DNA from: Asterella californica
Lineage: Eukaryota > Streptophyta > Marchantiopsida > Marchantiales > Aytoniaceae
Assembly: GCA_036924285.1 (NCBI GenBank)
Contig: JAYKYS010000004.1
Coordinates: forward strand, 25,328,001 to 25,392,000
Reading direction: 5' to 3'
DNA: 64,000 bases
Shown piece after piece: positions 20,103 through 30,929 of the stretch. The number at the start of each line of letters is the position of its first letter. Position 1 is the first letter of the stretch. A program made the translations under genes and the position numbers. Below the pieces are notes generated by a model. That model made no database searches, was not told the origin of the DNA, and was given only the letters and a program-made list of their open reading frames with translations.

Positions 20103-20396
20103 TGTCACGTCAGTTTGGGCACCTCGACTAGGTTGACCGAGTGCGAAGTGGCGCATCCCGGTAAGGCCGTTAGTGCCGTTAGGGCGAGTTGGGGAGAGAG
20201 CCCACTAGGGGTAAACTTCGCAGGTAGGGCTTGGAGGCCTTAGTTCTTTGAGTTGAGCCTTCAAGCTCCAGGCTATGGTGGATAGTCTAGTTGAGTGTAA
20301 CCTGGATTCTCTTCGCGTTTAGAGTGGGTTTGGCTTGACCGTTTGTGAGTAATCTTTGTTGTGGTGTTGGAGATGGTAATCTTTGTATTCAGATTA
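20103..20396 (+). repeat. Terminal repeat A2 (young DMT)
   Basis: 294 bp copy of A1 with one substitution and no gaps. It is joined directly to B2 without spacer, whereas A1 is joined to the internal region. Confidence 0.92.
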
Positions 20397-20503
20397 TTGT
20401 GGTACACTTGTGTATGTGTATGACATCGTCCATGTGTTATGTGTATGTGTGGTGTACCTCTGACAGCGATGTATGTTGTGTAGCGATGTGTATGCGCACG
20501 ACA
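20397..20503 (+). repeat. Terminal repeat B2 (young DMT)
   Basis: 107 bp copy of B1. It forms the right end of the integrated element, ending GACA, and is followed by the AAAC target duplication. Confidence 0.9.
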
Positions 20504-20507
20504 AAAC
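20504..20507. repeat. Target-site duplication AAAC of the young DMT element (right)
   Basis: Partner of 10530-10533. The sequence continues cctgatctc, which resumes the old methyltransferase on the minus strand. Confidence 0.9.
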
Positions 20508-21697
20508 CCTGATCTCTTCTAGCACACGTGTGACATCGACATGACCATTCGGCTATCACCAGTGAATGATGTCAACAATCGTGAGATCTTGCGTCCCCAT
20601 CAGTGAAATGTCCAATGGTAATGCTTGTTGATATCTTCAATAGCAGGAATCTGATGTTATGCAGAACGGCTGATATGAATAACAACTCAGGATATCTCAG
20701 CATCAAGCGTACCACATGACGCAATGAGAGACATCTCGCAATCTCATCTATCTCCACATATAAGTATCACTGTACTCATGTGTCTGTCTTCAATACCGCA
20801 GCCAAACTTGTGTTGATCTCTCCAAACAGCTCCAGCACACACACACCTTCCTCTGGATACTGTCATACAATGGAAGTTGTATCCAACGGTGATAAGGTCA
20901 CAAGATCAGTAGCAAGAACAAGTCTCTATTCCTCTATTGACGGTACAAAGACTTCACTCCAAGCCTGCTGCACCGACCGATCAGCATAATGCTGCAACTC
21001 TCCACTCAAACTCTAGAGTGAAACATCCAAGGCAGATGGTACTACCGTAGTCATGCTAGACATATCCTCATCTCCGGAGTATATTTCATATGGACATTAC
21101 TCTCTAACAACTCGTCCGGCCAAGTGATGACCGAATTGAACCCTGCAACGGATGTCATCGTCTCTGGTGTAGGCTTCGTTGTCCCAACTCTAGCACTGAA
21201 CCGCACTGGTAAGCAGCACGCTCGTCCTTCACTAGACTACCAACCTGATCTATAAGATGATGTCTCCGCCCAATAGTCAATCACGAACCTCATAAGGTAT
21301 AACACAACACCTCCAACCAATACATCATAAGACTCCGCGGCCGTAACAATGATCTTGGTCTTATCATAGAGTCATCTATGGGATGATCTGATCAAACTCT
21401 CACCGTTAACATCTCGCATGTCATGTGTAGAGCTGTACCCCTAGAGATATTTGCAGCTGGAATGGACATCTCTCCACCTCGGACTTCCTCATACCCAAAC
21501 CAATGCACGTCACCTTTCTCAACATCAACGTTCGGGCTCCAGAATCTAACAAGACTTTCTGCTGTCTATACACCTTCCATGAAGGTGCCACCAAACATAA
21601 GATACCACTTTTGTTGTCCAACAACATCACACCTGGTGCCAAACCAGACGGTCAATCGCCGGTCTAGCTTGTAATTCATCTAACTTGGCAGTCGCTG
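20508..21697 (-). pseudogene. Methyltransferase and protease part of the old DMT copy
   Basis: Minus-strand match to about 14630-15810 of the young element: the protease region (LLDSGAR still readable near 21530), the linker, the cofactor-binding motif and the catalytic loop. The catalytic segment near 20540 reads EWSCRCH where the young copy has GWPCQGH: the Cys is kept but the neighbouring Pro and Gln are lost. A one-base deletion just upstream shifts the frame. Match to the young copy stops at 21697. Confidence 0.8.
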
Positions 21698-22949
21698 CCG
21701 AAAAATCTTCACGCGATCGACGTAAGAGGGTAACTAAGAGGTTAGCTTGCACCTGCGATTTATCGGTGGACGGTTCAGGAGATTTGGATGTCCAACGCAA
21801 ACGCGCAAGGCGTCATTGGGTTCAGATCTGTGCATACTACGCATTGGTTAAGGTGGTTCGTGAAGAGGTAGATCATGAAGTGTGTTCTAGGAGAAATTGA
21901 GACACAGAGAAGTGCTTCAGTGATCTATGAAGGAGAGTTGGACCGTTCAGATCGTTCTGGAGTCCAAACTTGCTGTCCTTGGATCCATCAGGATCAGAAC
22001 ACCGAGTTCTTCATGAAATTAAAGACGATACGAAGTTTCATCGTTTCATGGGAGTTTTGGATGAAATTGACTTGCATGGAAATGCTTACGTCAATTCTTG
22101 TCGTCTGTGACATGAGATTGGGTTGTTCTTCACGATCGATGAGCTAAGCTCTTCGTTCTTGGTGCTTACGAGATCAGGGAGTCTTCACCTGTGCATAAGA
22201 GAAGACGGTATGTGGATTGGATTGTTCGGTTGGGTGTGGTGAGCAAGTTTGAGTCGCATGGAGTCGATTTACGTCAATTTTTGCTTCATGTGATCAAATT
22301 TCTTGCGTGGTTTTGCGACGAGAACTCCAAACGGCTTGTTTCAGGGTAGCAAGATCTATCTATCAAAGAAGACATATATCAGATCTGATGATCCGTTTGG
22401 ACGATTTGTGCAGTTTTAAGCGAAAAAGACCTTATCGACATCTGAAGACAGTTTGACGAAAGGAGGAAGTTCTCAGATAGGTCTTTTTCGTTCTTTCGCT
22501 ACAGTTTTTACTCTTTTTGAGTTCATTAGAGATCTAGTTGGTTATGTACAGCTTGTGGTAGCTAGTTTTAGCTAAGGGTTGTACGTGAACGTTGTTTGGA
22601 CTTGGGTTTGAATCGTGTGATATTGGTGCAACTCTTTTTGTCAGCAAAGGGATGTTCTCTTACTTTGAGTTACGCTTCGATAGTTTTGGTCCGGGTTGAG
22701 ATTCAAGGACTCATTTTAGAGAGGTTGGTGCAGATTACAGACCACTCTGGTCTGTTTCTCATTTTTGTGTTCTTAGGGAGAAAGAACCGGTAGTGTATAT
22801 ACATTGGGTGTTGGTATATACTGCGACGTCGTTTTCGTGGTTGTTTTTCTCTTTCTTGTCTATGTTCAACACACTACATCTCCACAGTCAGGAACCTCAC
22901 GTTTTCCTAAACATCCTTCACGCAAAATCTGACACAATAACGGGAGATG
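21698..22949 (+). mobile_element. G2-related leader/LTR fragment inserted in the old DMT copy
   Basis: 22141-22949 matches the leader region of the G2 element (3560-2580 reversed), including the run gttatgtacagcttgtg. 21698-22140 has no match I can see in the window but joins it without a visible break and may be the LTR. No intact gene. Its right edge abuts the inverted DMT gag piece at 22950. Confidence 0.6.
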
Positions 22950-24245
22950 TTTACTCGCATGAGGCGGTTGATCAACGTTATTCAAGGCGTGACGGAAGCA
23001 CAAGCAGTCCAGTTTTGATATGGAATACTAGACCAAGAGCTATATAAGAGAGTTAGAGATGCGACTCTCCTTAGAGAAAATTGATGGTTGTCTCTGGTTT
23101 GGCTGAGCGCATTGAGCTCAACATGCACTCAGCCAACATGGTGGAGGAGAAGGTGATGACTACTGGGTTCAACAAGGAGGTACCACATGGAACGATCACC
23201 TCTTATCGAGGATCACAAATTACGCAACAACGTGGTGGTGGCGGTGGTAGAGATCGTGTTGAACAATCACGATCTCAGAGAGGTGTTGGAGGACCTTGTG
23301 GGAAGAAGCCCATGCCGTCCTTCTCTAGTCAGCAGCAAGTGGGTCCTTGCTGGACGTGTTATGATCTCCATCAACAGAAAGACTGCACACAAAGGAGAGG
23401 TGGTTATGAGACGTCTAGGACGTCTCAAGCGATGTCTAGACATTGTGAGTATTGCGGACGACCAGGTCACAATAGTGACCGTTGTTTTGATCTCCACCTC
23501 GAGCTATGGCAAAAGAAGACTGATCGTGGACGAGGTGGAGGAGTTTAGGAAGGCCGTGGTGATCGAAGTGGAGATAGAGGTCCAGAACCCGAGAGAAGAT
23601 CATTCGGTCCATCGTCTGCTACGACGTCAAATGCGGGTATGGCTTCTTGGATTGAGCAGTTAGAGTGGATGATAGCTAGTATGACTATGTCTCAACAAAG
23701 ATCTGATTCGAGAACAGAGGTTTCCATGTCTTATGGAGGAGAAGGAGTTGACTTCGACTTCATGATTGGTGTGACACAGATTGAGACATCTACGGCAGTG
23801 ACTTGAGGTGTTGTACGTGTCTTTGAGTCACGAGGTGCATCAGAAGAGTTGGATCCACAATGCGAGGAGGCTGATAGACAAGTCAGGCTTCCTCAATCAT
23901 TCACGTTATCGGAGACTAAAGACCACGTATATGATTCTTAAAGAGCCTATCGATGATGTAGTGGAGTTGGAGATATCAACATCTAGGAGTGGAGGTGATG
24001 AGAGTCAACGCTCGACGTCTGTAGATGCAACGTCAAACCCGATGTTGAGGACGACTATAGCAGTTATGTGAGTCTCCATGGATATAATGACATTGGGAGT
24101 AAGCTTGTGTAACTAGTGTTATAGTTGACGGTCATGCTCAGTAAGAGCAAGGATGTAGTTACCTCTTGTGTTGAGGTGGTTCAGAGAGAGAGGATAGATG
24201 TGTCCATGAAATCGAAGATCAGAACGGCTATCAGTGGTATTATGA
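22950..24245 (+). pseudogene. Inverted gag segment of the old DMT copy
   Basis: Plus-strand sequence collinear with about 13309-14616 of the young ORF1. It carries the Gag C-terminal half and both zinc knuckles (CWTCYDLHQQKDC, CEYCGRPGHNSDRC) with frameshifts. The flanking old-element pieces on the minus strand stop at the positions matching 14630 (at 21697) and 13303 (at 24706). This piece therefore fills the missing interval but in reverse orientation. It is an inversion of the old element's own segment, not a separate insertion. Confidence 0.75.
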
Positions 24246-24705
24246 GCAAGCAGGCCCCTTGCATCCTTAGTATAGCGCCAAGAGCTGCAAATACCCAATC
24301 AACAATAGTAAGCTAGGGCCTAGGTTGATTTTTCCTTCGTTCGAGTCTCGTAACTTCACCACTAAGCGTCCAAATGAAATAGATCAAGTGCCCATAGAAA
24401 GCTGACAACAAGCTCTACTCATAATGAAAATGAAGATCCGAAGCTGTGCAAAAAGTCTGTAAGCTAGGGTCTAACTTGCTTTTCTCATCTTTCGAATCTT
24501 GTAACTTTTCCATTAGACGTCCAAATGAAGTAGACGAAGTGCCCATGGAAAGCTGACGATGAGCTCTATCCATTGATGCAATGAAAGTGAAGATCCGAAG
24601 TTGTGCAAAAAGTCTCATTTTTAGTCTCATGAGTGTATTTGGAGCGATAATGATAAGTATCGAAAATAAATTTTTTTAGTTAAGAGCCGATCCACGACAC
24701 GACAT
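24246..24705. repeat. G2 tail fragment with internal tandem duplication
   Basis: Matches 40-316 in the same orientation. Two tandem copies of about 140 bases are visible (about 24330-24455 and 24475-24620), sharing gtccaaatgaa, agctctac/agctctat and gaagatccgaag. It closes the right side of the inverted gag segment. Confidence 0.6.
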
Positions 24706-25250
24706 TGTAGGCTCTCTCCAGTCTTCCGCTGGAACTTTTGCAGACTCCTCAACTTGTCAGTCTGCACACCCTGATAGTTCTTCCTCAAACACTAGAAGAA
24801 CTGAACCACATGGTTAAATCCTAGCGGTCCCACTCATACTACTGTATGCTTCACTACTAGTAGACGCATTGTTGGTAATAGGTACTTCATCACTCATGGA
24901 TGTATCACTGCTACTGACACCCGAACTCATAGGTGCTATGCCTCTGAAACTCTGTCAGTAATGATAGAAACATAGTTGAGAGATCAATGTTGTCTCCACA
25001 ACTCAATCTCCACTATGTAGTCTCTTATGAACTCATGGTAAGGGCAGTCCCTCCAAGTGTTGGAACAAACTCTTCCATGCCATGAAAGGTGTGAACAGTT
25101 GAGAGTTACACATCTGCTGCAGATCGCACCAACTGTCGAACTCCTAAATGAAGTCATCCAGCTGAATGGTACCCACCGTACTCGAGTATCGTTGAGGCCG
25201 CTTCTTAATCCCCTAGATCTCGTCCATGTCTCTCAACAACAATATGGCGA
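24706..25250 (-). pseudogene. Gag N-terminal part of the old DMT copy
   Basis: Minus-strand match to about 12770-13303 of the young ORF1, including the counterpart of the likely start ATG near 25228 and the region encoding LRSLQEF and CLRKNYQG. Stops and frame changes are present. Confidence 0.75.
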
Positions 25251-27199
25251 CACTATGTGTATCTCCAACCACGTCCTCATCTGAATCAATGTCCTCCACT
25301 GATGAGACCAGTGCTATTGCCTACTCGTCTTCATCGTCGTTGTTTTTTGAAGTTGATTCTCACATCGCTCCGTGTGATCCCACTACGTACTGTAGATGAA
25401 TCTCTCCTAGAACCTCCGTGGTCCTTCGTGATGACAACCCCCGTGTCAATCATGAACACAAGCTCTAACTAGAGCATCAAAACCTCGTCACCACACATGA
25501 CGTCAACCTGAATAATCCAGCTCCTATTGAGCTCACCTATTCTCTACTAGGATGGTCAAGATAAGAGCAACATGTCTCTATCATCACCACAAGAAGTCTC
25601 TCACGGTCTGTTGATCACAAGTCCAACCTCACCGTGAGAGAAATAGAGATAGTCTGACTGATCCGCAATTCCAACCTTACTACCGATAGCACACTCGAGT
25701 GAACTCACTCCGAAAATCAAGCGCCAACACAAGCAAATGCAACGCACAAACATGAAGTAGAATATGGAGAGGTTCTAGCCACAAGAAGTCCAAACGATAA
25801 CCCTCCACACTCAAACATGCACCAAAAGATAAACCCAGTCTCACATGGACTGACACCTCCTCTTCAATGACCACATGCACAATATGATCACCAATTCTTA
25901 TAACTTGTACCTAAGGTCACTGACTAGATGTCCACACCTCTAGTAGTTCAAAAAGTCTCTACGTGGTAGCTCTACTAGCTCATCCAAATCAACTGTCATC
26001 AACTGTCTTCATAGAGCATCTCTACGATATAGACAATGCTATCACAATGCCAACTCCCCCTAATACTATAGGATGTCCTACCACTCCTCTAGGAACGTGC
26101 GAAAAGGTCTCCTATTATCTTAAACAAGTCCATAAATACTTGCACGCATCCCTAGAAGACACCATGAGCTATTGATCTAGTGGTAAAGTCAAAGCTAAGA
26201 GCTAAACAGTTAAGCACATTCTTCAAGAATAGTATTGGGATGGGTGACTTGATTCTACTCACTCTCACATCACTGAAATTGGACTTAGCTTACGCACGAG
26301 TTCGAGCTCGCTCTCATGTCTCAGCACTCACACACCTCTGCTCCTCAAAGCCTCCTAACACTCGCTCCACATCGCAACACTCTCGCTTACTCTCTGCTCC
26401 GCTCCGCTTGGAGTTGAATAGAAAATTGGATCAAATGTGCACAAGAAGGAAACACACCTCAAATAGCACTTCAGAAGGTCGAACAACTCCAGAAGGTCTA
26501 AATCTGTCAAAGATATTCGCGTAGACAAATTTAAGTCAGATTTTGGAGAACATGCAACCTTCTTTCTCTTGTAACTCCCTCGATCCTTCACCAAATCGGA
26601 TGATTTTTGGTGCGTTGTGGGATCGTCTTCTCAACGTGCACCTACTGAACTCATCACCACCAGAAATTGCTAACCAATGCCTACCCGACGTCCGCTGATG
26701 CACATTTGTCGATCTCCAAGTTGATCCCAAAAACTTATCATGGAAAATTTCAGCGGCACTTTCGCACTATCTCACCACAAATTTGATCAAGAATAGGATC
26801 AAACACTACTTATCCGCACAGCAATCAAACACACAACCAAAAAGAACTGAACGAGTCTCGCCGACTTCAGTCCTATTTAACCATCCGGGGGGGGGCCATA
26901 ACAGTTTGTAACCCCCGAGACAAGATCATTCAGCAAGCGTTCTTAAACGTATTGCAACCCATCTTCGAAGGCGGCTCCGTCTGGCAAGAAAGCGAGCAAT
27001 CGACCTACGAAAAGCACTCCCGGGAATACACCCAATGTCATCCCTCCCTAACCTCCAGTAGACTCACAAGACGATCCATAGAACCACTCCGTGCAAGCAC
27101 GCACTTGCAAATCGAAAGGTATCAACGATCTATACACTCCGGAGATACCACCGGCACAAATTCATGATCTGAAAGCTCCCAATCAGACCTTGCAAACTC
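25251..27199 (-). other. Leader of the old DMT copy
   Basis: Minus-strand counterpart of the young leader. The tRNA/5S-like segment is at 26158-26270 (TGATCTAGTGG at 26173-26183, TGGGATGGGTGAC at 26236-26248). A GCTCCGCTCCGCTT run near 26395 matches the GC-rich part of the young leader. A run of ten G lies near 26887. No gene. Confidence 0.65.
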
Positions 27200-27210
27200 A
27201 GTTCTTCGAG
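27200..27210 (-). promoter_or_regulatory. Putative self-priming site of the old DMT copy
   Basis: The sense strand reads CTCGAAGAACT right after A1. Its partner AGTTCTTCGAG lies inside A1 (27350-27360 reversed). Compared with the young copy both sides changed at the same pair (A-T to G-C), so all 11 bases still pair. Confidence 0.6.
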
Positions 27211-27490
27211 TAATAATGATCTGCACTCACTCCACCATGCCAAACGCACTACACAACATTAAAGTCGAGTCAAATCCACTCTGTGCATCTGAGAATCCAG
27301 ATTGCGCACACCAAGACTATCTATCATAGCCAAGAGCTTGAAGACTCAACTCGAAGAACTAAAGCCTACAAGCCCTACCTGCGAAGTATACCCCTAGTAG
27401 GGCTAGCCCAAGAACCCGCCCTAACAGCACTAACGGCCCTACCAAGACTAACCTCGAAGAACCTAACTGAGGTGCTAAACTGAGGTGACA
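27211..27490 (-). repeat. Terminal repeat A1 of the old DMT copy
   Basis: Reverse complement of the A repeat, starting TGTCACCTCAG on the sense strand at 27490 and ending next to the primer site. It is not followed by B, just as in the young copy. Confidence 0.8.
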
Positions 27491-27494
27491 GACA
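27491..27494. repeat. Target-site duplication GACA of the old DMT copy (right)
   Basis: Partner of 6001-6004, directly after the A1 end of the old element. Confidence 0.55.
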
Positions 27495-30400
27495 TTTGCT
27501 TCGATGCACCTACATGAATGAACATTGATTACTTGCATATATGAATGTTGAGATGGTGAATGCTTGTAAATAATCGAATTACATGTAGAAAGATCAAGAC
27601 ATTGAATCCGGATCAATATAGTGAATCAGATGTGTATAGGTTCCAAGGCATGTCCAATCTTATAACAACGTGATCCAACAAATTTGAGAGCTTGTGTTTA
27701 GTAGAGCGATGAAAAATGTACTCAACTTGGAGGTTGAAGTGAACTAGATAGTCGTATAGAACAGCAATAGCGGACAAGGCACAATAGTTGTGGCTTTGGT
27801 AGATTTAGATTTCATATCTGTGTTCTAAGTCTGAAATCGTCTCGTTCAGATGGATGTTTATACACGTATATAACATATAGAGCACTTGAGAGTAAATTGA
27901 GATTGGTATGAAATTAATGCAAGAACGATAAGAATATGCAAGCAGCATTGCAAAATCCAAGGGACTTGTGAATTCGCTTATTCCACTCGAAAAAACTCAT
28001 TGAAGAAAATCTTCTCAATAGATAGTGAAATTACCAATGCTCAACTGATGTACATGGTTCATTTTAGTCATCAAGTTTGTAGCTTCGAGTGTTCCTAATG
28101 TGTACAACATAGTTGTATCACAACACTATAAATCCATCCATCGGATTACGTCCATTGCTTATCTCGTGGTTAGTATGAATTCCAAAATATATCTCATAGC
28201 ATTTGAAGAAAAGTTCATGTGTTGGTTCAACAAAATATCAGTTATACTATCATGCTCGTTAAGAGGACGACTCAAAAAAAGAAGAGAAAAGAGAAAAATC
28301 ACCGCTAGCGAATTACTAATCTGTATTATTAAAATGTAAAATTTTGAGGGAAAAAACTTAGATTGTGATTTTAAAAACATTTATGTTTCTCCAAATCTAG
28401 TCATTCGGTCCGAGATCATTGAACTTCCAATCATTCGCTCATCAAGTGTTTGGATTTCTAATCATTTAGAGAGCGATTGAAACCAATCAACAATTTGGTA
28501 GCAAACGATTGAGTTAATTTAATTTTTTATAAATTCTAAAGTTATATTAAATTTTTAGAATAGTTGTTATAAAAAATATCGATAAAAAGTTTCAATAATT
28601 AGGCAACAAATGACTTCTCTCTTCTCACACCACCTTCTTGTTAAATTATTCTTGAACCAACAGTCGCGACAAGTGACGACAATTTGGATCTCAACATGTT
28701 TAAACCTATGAGCACTCTTATGAGCTGTACTGTCAAGACAAATGATTCAAAGTAATGACGGATGAAGAAAAACATCGACTGATTACATTCTGGCTACTGG
28801 AGTTATCTGTTCGAAGCGTATGGATTTGTCAAACATGTCGAGCAAAATATCTAAGAACACCGATGTTGCTTGTAAAGGGTGGATAAACAAATACAAGCCT
28901 TCTATCACGAAGGATATGATACAGTCTAATATCTTCCTCTTTTTTAACCTTTTCTTTCTAGAAGAATGGACAAAATGATCTAAGACGACCGAAAAACAAT
29001 ATCAACCGTACTATGTACTCAATCAACGACAACTCACTGGGAACTCACCGCTCTAGAGATAATCTCCAAATGAATACATTGCGAATAAATGATAAATGTT
29101 ACTATTCGGGTCTTCATGAATCATGAGACTATCCATGCGAGTCTACCACAACAACATGATCAAAAGTTTCATTAAAATTTACAACGCATGCACCTCCAAC
29201 TGTACTCACAAGGGGTAGATTCAATCCTTTGCGAATTATTGAACCTATGACCTTTCTCTTTAGAGAACTGTAGGATACACAATTCTTCGATGTCCCAATA
29301 AACGAGATAAAGCCGATGGTCCCTACACTGAATGACCTGTGCTCGCGTCCGCACAAATGTTTTTGAATCCTGGAGAAATAGTGAACCAAAACCATCATGG
29401 GACGGAACAAATGGGGTGTGAGGAGGATCGAGTGTTGCTACAGGAGTTTGAAAAAGTCCATTTCTACGTCAGAAAGTTCTTGTGACTCTCTGTGAAGTCG
29501 TTGTATTGTAACAAATGTAATTAAACCTTTAATTTTAGAATAGCTGATTTGATTGGCTGTCGAGATTCTACCTTTGGACAGGGATTTCGTCACCGCCTGA
29601 TATCAGAAACGAGATAATTTAGAGTTGATTCTAACCTTTGGGATTAGGGTTCTTGAGTCCATCGTCCACGTGAACACGTGGATAATTGTGCAGGGTGTCA
29701 AGGCACAACTTGAGAAGACTATATGTCAATTCTACTGGATCTTGTGGATGTAGATGCACTTCTGTTCCCGAGAAAGTTCCAATTTTCTTCTTTCTCTTGT
29801 CCGGTTCGAGTACAATAATACAAGAGAGTCGCTGTTACACTCATCCTGCTGCGCCAATTTCACTTTTAAGAACTTCAGGCGCTGCGTCATGCTTATACGT
29901 GTGGTGAAATGAGCATTAACATGTTTTTTCACGTATCTCACTGTGCCTCATCAACGAGTTCTCGTTTTCTACCCACAGGATGTTGCGCTGTCTGCAAGAT
30001 GCCTCAAAACCCCGAAAACTGTTATGGGAACTGATTAGGAGAAGGTAGCTTAAAACGATCAACTAGCTCAGGCATACATGGCCTTCAAAGTCGAGTCGAG
30101 TTGGCTGAAGGTGACAGAGATTAGAGACTGAACTACTTAGAGTTGGACTGAAGTAATCAGCAGATAAGCCCAAGACTAAAGGAAGTAAAGTCCAGATTCA
30201 AGAAGTATAAACGTTACGTCCTAACCCGAGAAGACCCTCAAGTGTATCATCTACAAAATACAACTCCTAGGAGGAATCTGGTGACCTGTCTGGCTTATAC
30301 AAAATGATACCCTCCTGGAGACTACTGCTTTGTGTCCCAAAAAACGATCAAATACGAAACCGAGTGAGAGTCAAGGTAACTTCCTAGTCTTCCTCACATT

Positions 30401-30929
30401 TGGTTGTATCCTCTGCGCAACACTGAAAGCCGCAATACTATATCGGAACGAACAAGTGCTTCTTATTCTTTATACAAGTGAAGTTGGTGACGCAAGTATA
30501 AGCACCTGTTCTTTCCCACTTGGCAGAGCATCCGCAGTCTGAGTGATTTTCTTCATGTCATCCTGTAAACACACATCAAAACGTTGTCATGAAAGCTTTC
30601 ATGTCCATGGTTAGTAAATATCACAGCCTGGGCTGGAGCATGGACCCAAGGTCCACATGACGCGATGACTTGAAAATCCTTGCTTCCGCTCATGACAAAT
30701 TTTTGCAGAATATACAGCTCTCTAAAATCTTGTTGATGTGTACTAAACGACCAGGTGAGTGTCCTTATGATGATGCATTACAGTAAAGTCACTGAGCCGC
30801 ATGGACGATGTTGAACCCTGCAAAAGGTGCTCTGACTGTGGCTGGTTCATTCATGAATTCTATCAGCTTCAACTGCTGGACCTCGTAAGCCGTTATGTGA
30901 CTTACGTTGAAAATTCCGAAACAAAACTA
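27495..30929. other. Intergenic stretch without a recognised gene
   Basis: I see no supportable gene. 28250-28620 is AT-rich. A 93-codon minus-strand ORF at 29129-29410 has an ordinary protein-like composition but no motif I know and no supporting context. 29665-29682 is a palindrome of two G-box cores. The 3' flank of the minus-strand gene at 30930 lies in the last few hundred bases. Confidence 0.5.
29665..29682. promoter_or_regulatory. Palindrome of two G-boxes
   Basis: TCCACGTGAACACGTGGA contains two CACGTG cores two bases apart in mirror arrangement. CACGTG is the binding core of plant bZIP and bHLH factors. No gene start is recognised nearby, so the role is unknown. Confidence 0.3.

Larger units (their letters stand above)
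10534..20503 (+). mobile_element. Young intact Ty3/gypsy element encoding a DNA methyltransferase and a PHD finger (DMT)
   Basis: About 9970 bp, with termini TGTC...GACA and an AAAC duplication. Order: repeat A1 (10534-10827), self-complementary primer site (10827-10838), leader (to 12777), Gag-PR-methyltransferase ORF, UAG, RT-RH-IN-PHD ORF, 3' UTR, purine tract (19981-19990), B1 (19994-20100), two bases, A2 (20103-20396), B2 (20397-20503). A1 and A2 differ at one of 294 positions and B1 equals B2 over 107, so the insertion is recent. Both ORFs are open over their full lengths. The integrase rather than a tyrosine recombinase, and the RT-RH-IN order, place it in Ty3/gypsy. The terminal repeat order is unlike ordinary LTRs. 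Confidence 0.93.
6005..27490 (-). mobile_element. Old decayed DMT gypsy element, split by later insertions
   Basis: On the minus strand the order is: repeat A1 (27490-27211), leader (to about 25250), gag start (25250-24706), an interruption with an inverted gag segment (24705-21698), protease and methyltransferase (21697-20504), the young element (20503-10534), the rest of the methyltransferase (10533-9619), UAG context (9618-9610), pol (9609-6560), then B1-A2-B2 (6512-6005). The order and content match the young copy exactly. GACA flanks both ends. Many stops, frameshifts and C-to-T or G-to-A changes, often at former CpG sites, show age. It cannot encode working proteins, but it gives an independent copy for testing which features of the family are conserved. 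Confidence 0.85.

Noticed and set aside
10534..20503. DIRS or Ngaro classification from the split repeats
   Set aside because: The element has a complete HHCC-DDE integrase and 4-bp target duplications. No tyrosine recombinase is encoded.
20103..20503. A plain 401-bp A-B LTR with a truncated 5' copy
   Set aside because: The old copy shows the same A1 to leader joint and the same extra B1, so truncation of one copy does not explain it.
29129..29410. 93-codon minus-strand ORF as a gene
   Set aside because: No motif, no neighbouring exons with clear splice sites, and of a length that occurs by chance here.
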